From Halorubrum sp. GN11_10-6_MGM (lineage in GTDB: Archaea > Halobacteriota > Halobacteria > Halobacteriales > Haloferacaceae), in the NCBI RefSeq assembly GCF_005435165.1, contig NZ_SGUC01000004.1, forward strand, positions 62,001 through 126,000: 64,000 bases of DNA, given 5' to 3'. Below, one piece after another: positions 61,897 through 64,000 of this stretch (positions are counted from its first letter, which is position 1; each line of letters starts with the position of its first letter). A program made the position numbers and the translations under genes. The notes below the pieces were generated by a model that worked only from the letters and a program-made list of their open reading frames with translations, was not told the origin of the DNA and did not search any database.

Positions 61897-62373
61897 ATGA
61901 GCTACCCGGTCACGTACTACTGTCCGCACTGCGGGACGCTCGTCGCGCTCGAACGCGAGGGATACCTCGCGGACAAGTCGGTGACGCCGTACCCGCTGGA
62001 GGGGTGGACGTACGTCGCGCCGACGGCGCCGTTCGACGCGGAGGAGGGTGAGGGTGACGGGGGCGCGGTCGAAGGCGACGCGGTCGAGGCCGACGGCGTC
62101 CGGTTCGTCTGCGGCGAGAGCGACGGCGTCGAGTGGGACCCCCACGACGGCGTGCGCGGCACCGACGTGGGCGGCGACGAGCCGTACCGGGAGCCGGACG
62201 CCGAGGGCGTCGGCTGCGGCGAGGCCTTCTACCTCTCCTTCGTCCGCTACGACGAGGGGCGCGAGATCGACCCGCGCGCGGAGTCCGAGCCCGTCGAGAT
62301 CAACCCCGATCCGCGGCCGAGCGGCCCGCGGGGACCGAGCGGTCCCGGAAACGCCGACGACGGTTTCTGGTGA
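61897..62373 (+). CDS. Zinc-ribbon-like haloarchaeal protein
   Basis: A 158-residue protein beginning SYPVTYYCPHCGTLVALEREGYLADKSVTPYPLEGWTYV, where CPHC forms half of a zinc ribbon; VRFVCGES and GVGCGEAFYLSFVRYDEGREI supply further cysteines. The middle is an acidic low-complexity loop and the tail is Pro/Gly-rich. I do not recognise the family beyond its haloarchaeal style. It shares a palindromic TATA box with the hydrolase gene. Confidence 0.7.
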   Translation: MSYPVTYYCPHCGTLVALEREGYLADKSVTPYPLEGWTYVAPTAPFDAEEGEGDGGAVEGDAVEADGVRFVCGESDGVEWDPHDGVRGTDVGGDEPYREPDAEGVGCGEAFYLSFVRYDEGREIDPRAESEPVEINPDPRPSGPRGPSGPGNADDGFW

Positions 62374-62452
62374 CGGTCGGATCGTCTCCCTCCCGGACGG
62401 CCACAGCGGTGGCGCCGGAAGATACTTTACTTGAACGTCGGAACCGCCGCAC

Positions 62453-62665
62453 ATGCCCGGCAGTCGATCGAACTCCCCGCTCGGCAGCGCCGTCGGCGCG
62501 GCCGCCGCCCTCCTCGCGGTCGCTCTCCTCGCGTTGAACCGCTGGACCGACCTGAACGTCCCGTACGGCTACGATTCGGGTAGTACCGCACTGTTCCTCG
62601 TCGGGGCGGTCGCGGCCGTCGTCGCGGTCGCCGTCGTCGGATACCGCTACGTCGCGGCCGAGTGA
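62453..62665 (+). CDS. Two-helix membrane protein (70 residues)
   Basis: The protein has hydrophobic segments LGSAVGAAAALLAVALLAL and STALFLVGAVAAVVAVAVVGYRYVA joined by a short polar loop (NRWTDLNVPYGYDSG). ATACTTTAC at about 62421-62429 is a TATA-like element 25-30 nt before the ATG. It lies 63 nt upstream of mch on the same strand. No family is recognised. Confidence 0.65.
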   Translation: MPGSRSNSPLGSAVGAAAALLAVALLALNRWTDLNVPYGYDSGSTALFLVGAVAAVVAVAVVGYRYVAAE

Positions 62666-62727
62666 GTGCTCGCGGCGCTCGGGACGAACAGCCAAACCCC
62701 TTAAACGGGGAGCGAGTAGCCTCGCGC

Positions 62728-63666
62728 ATGGAAAGCATCAACCGGACCGCGATCGAGCTGGTCGACGAGGCGCTCGACTTCGCCGGCGAGCTGGACGTCG
62801 TCGGCTACGAGCTGGACAACGGCGCCACGGTCGTCGACTTCGGGGTCGACGCGGCCGGCGGCGTCGAGGCGGGACTGCTGCTCGCCGAGATACAGACGGC
62901 CGGGCTGGCGAACCTCCGGACCCGGATGGGCGAGCTCGCCGGCGCGCCGCGCCAGTACGTCGAGCTGTCGACCGACCACCCCGCCGTCGCCCTGCTCTGC
63001 TCGCAGAAGGCCGGCTGGGAAGTGACCACGGAGAGCGGCTTCGAGGGGCTCGGCTCGGGGCCGGCCCGGGCCTTGGTCGGCCGCGAGACCGAGTTCGAAC
63101 GGGTCGGCTACTACGACTCCGCCGAGTTCGCCACGCTCGCGATCGAGTCGACGGCGCTGCCAGACGAGGAAGTCGCCGAACAGGTCGCCGAGCTGGCCGA
63201 GGTCGACGCCGAGGGCGTGTTCCTCCCGACCTTCGCCACCGGCTCGACCGCCGGCTCCGTCACCACCGCGGCCCGCGCCGCCGAACTCGCGGTCTTCCGC
63301 CTGCTGGAGGTCGGCTACGAGCCCACGGACGTGCTCCACGCGTCCGGGTCCGCGCCGATCGCGCCCCCGACCCGCGACGAGACGGAGGCGATGGGCCGAA
63401 CGAACGACGCCCTCGCGTACGGGGGCGAGGTCCACCTCCAAGTCGCGCGCGACGACGACCGCTTCGACGAGATCGTCTCGACCGCGGGCGAGGAGTACGG
63501 CACTCCCTTCGTCGAGGTGTTCGAGGACGCCGACTGGGACTTCTACGACGTCCCCGAGAGCGTGTTCGCCCCCGCGCAGGTCACCGTCGACGTCGTCGAC
63601 GGCCCGGTCTACACCGTCGGCGAGACGAACGAGGAACTGCTCGCGGAGTCGTTCGGCTACCGCTGA
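62728..63666 (+). CDS. mch: Methenyltetrahydromethanopterin cyclohydrolase
   Basis: A 312-residue enzyme converting methenyl- to formyl-tetrahydropterin. The start MESINRTAIELVDEALDFA, ELDNGATVVDFGVDAAGGVEAGLLLAEI, STDHPAVALLCSQKAGWEV, SGPARALVGRE and VLHASGSAPIAPPTRDETEAMGRTNDALAYGGEV match the archaeal family closely. Haloarchaea are not methanogens, so it most likely serves one-carbon transfer with a folate or methanopterin carrier. CCCCTTAAACGG at about 62696-62707 is about 25 nt before the ATG. Confidence 0.93.
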   Translation: MESINRTAIELVDEALDFAGELDVVGYELDNGATVVDFGVDAAGGVEAGLLLAEIQTAGLANLRTRMGELAGAPRQYVELSTDHPAVALLCSQKAGWEVTTESGFEGLGSGPARALVGRETEFERVGYYDSAEFATLAIESTALPDEEVAEQVAELAEVDAEGVFLPTFATGSTAGSVTTAARAAELAVFRLLEVGYEPTDVLHASGSAPIAPPTRDETEAMGRTNDALAYGGEVHLQVARDDDRFDEIVSTAGEEYGTPFVEVFEDADWDFYDVPESVFAPAQVTVDVVDGPVYTVGETNEELLAESFGYR

Positions 63667-63693
63667 ACGCGTTTCACGACACCGACCGCACCG

Positions 63694-64000
63694 ATGCGAC
63701 TCAAACCCGTCCCCGAACCGCCGGCCGACCTCGACGCGCTCCGCGAGTTCCAACGCGCGGTTCCGCTCGTCCCCGGCGACACCGACGACTGCTGCGCCCG
63801 GCTCGTGCGGCGCTGTGACCTCCCCGACCGCCAGACCGCGAACGACTGGCTCGCGTTCCTGCGCGCGCTCGGGCTGGCCGATGAGACCTCGCGGGGGTTC
63901 GTCCGCGCCGACGCCGAGCCGACCCCCGAGCGCGTCCGCGAGGGCCTCCGGGAAGCCGTCCTGTTCGTCCCGGAAGCGCTAGACGCCCTCCGCGCCGCCA
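63694..64000 (+). CDS. Unknown haloarchaeal protein, 3' end beyond window
   Basis: The first 102 codons from ATG at 63694 are visible. The text is helical (LDALREFQRAVPLVPGDTDDCCARLVRRCDLPDRQTANDWLAFLRALGLADETSRGFVRADAEP) and could contain a winged-helix unit, with a CC pair at residues about 33-34. It starts 27 nt after mch on the same strand and could be cotranscribed with it. The family is not recognised. Confidence 0.6.
   Translation, partial: MRLKPVPEPPADLDALREFQRAVPLVPGDTDDCCARLVRRCDLPDRQTANDWLAFLRALGLADETSRGFVRADAEPTPERVREGLREAVLFVPEALDALRAA

Overview
The window is chromosomal DNA of a haloarchaeon, most like Halorubrum or a close relative. The evidence is very high GC outside a few promoters, acidic Asp/Glu-rich proteins, TATA boxes (TTTATAA-like) about 25-30 nt before many starts (leaderless transcripts), a HalX response regulator, a bacterio-opsin-activator type HTH protein, archaeal PyrB/PyrI, a haloarchaeal mevalonate-pathway decarboxylase, methenyl-H4MPT cyclohydrolase and fused NuoCD. 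I see no rRNA, tRNA, CRISPR array, intact transposase or replication origin. Most of the window looks like core chromosome; the clearest accessory piece is an AT-rich gene at 26420-27478.

Layout. 1-6271: a kinase-like (APH) gene divergent from an acyl-CoA dehydrogenase, an Lrp-like regulator, a DNA photolyase, an unknown small protein and (phospho)mevalonate decarboxylase. 6409-13829: a signalling block of a 1308-residue PAS/GAF kinase with a LOV blue-light motif, a membrane kinase, a HalX response regulator and a degenerate RecA/KaiC-like partner that overlaps it by 4 nt. 13928-17377: ferredoxin, ASCH-like protein, pyrBI, a 31-residue membrane peptide and an unknown CxxC protein. 17562-19968: NuoCD without its usual operon partners, divergent from a Bat-type regulator. 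20029-26130: ThuA-like protein, thioredoxin, cysteine synthase, MOSC protein, an MFS transporter with a possible leader peptide, and a PHP hydrolase. 26420-27478: an AT-rich membrane gene broken by one in-frame TGA. 27485-36936: sugar-acid dehydratase, TRAM protein, geranylgeranyl-reductase family protein, DUF255 protein, purD, an acyltransferase, surE and grpE.

37013-46397 is the most interesting locus: a cytosolic GH37 trehalase, a complete carbohydrate ABC importer (ATPase, two permeases, Tat lipoprotein binding protein), a cytosolic type I sulfatase and a TrmB-type sugar regulator, with two divergent AT-rich promoter regions. I propose that it imports and degrades a sulfated trehalose such as the haloarchaeal osmolyte 2-sulfotrehalose. 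The glucose released could enter the branched Entner-Doudoroff route, for which the enolase-superfamily dehydratase at 27485-28723 is a candidate enzyme.

46483-64000: BolA, membrane proteins, fumarase, OsmC, succinyl-CoA synthetase (TCA enzymes close together), a third histidine kinase with an in-frame stem-loop duplication in its ATPase domain, a tRNA methylthiotransferase, a long-chain acyl-CoA synthetase, an eIF-2B-like protein, a Tat-exported alpha/beta hydrolase with no normal start codon, and mch. The first and last genes run off the window edges.
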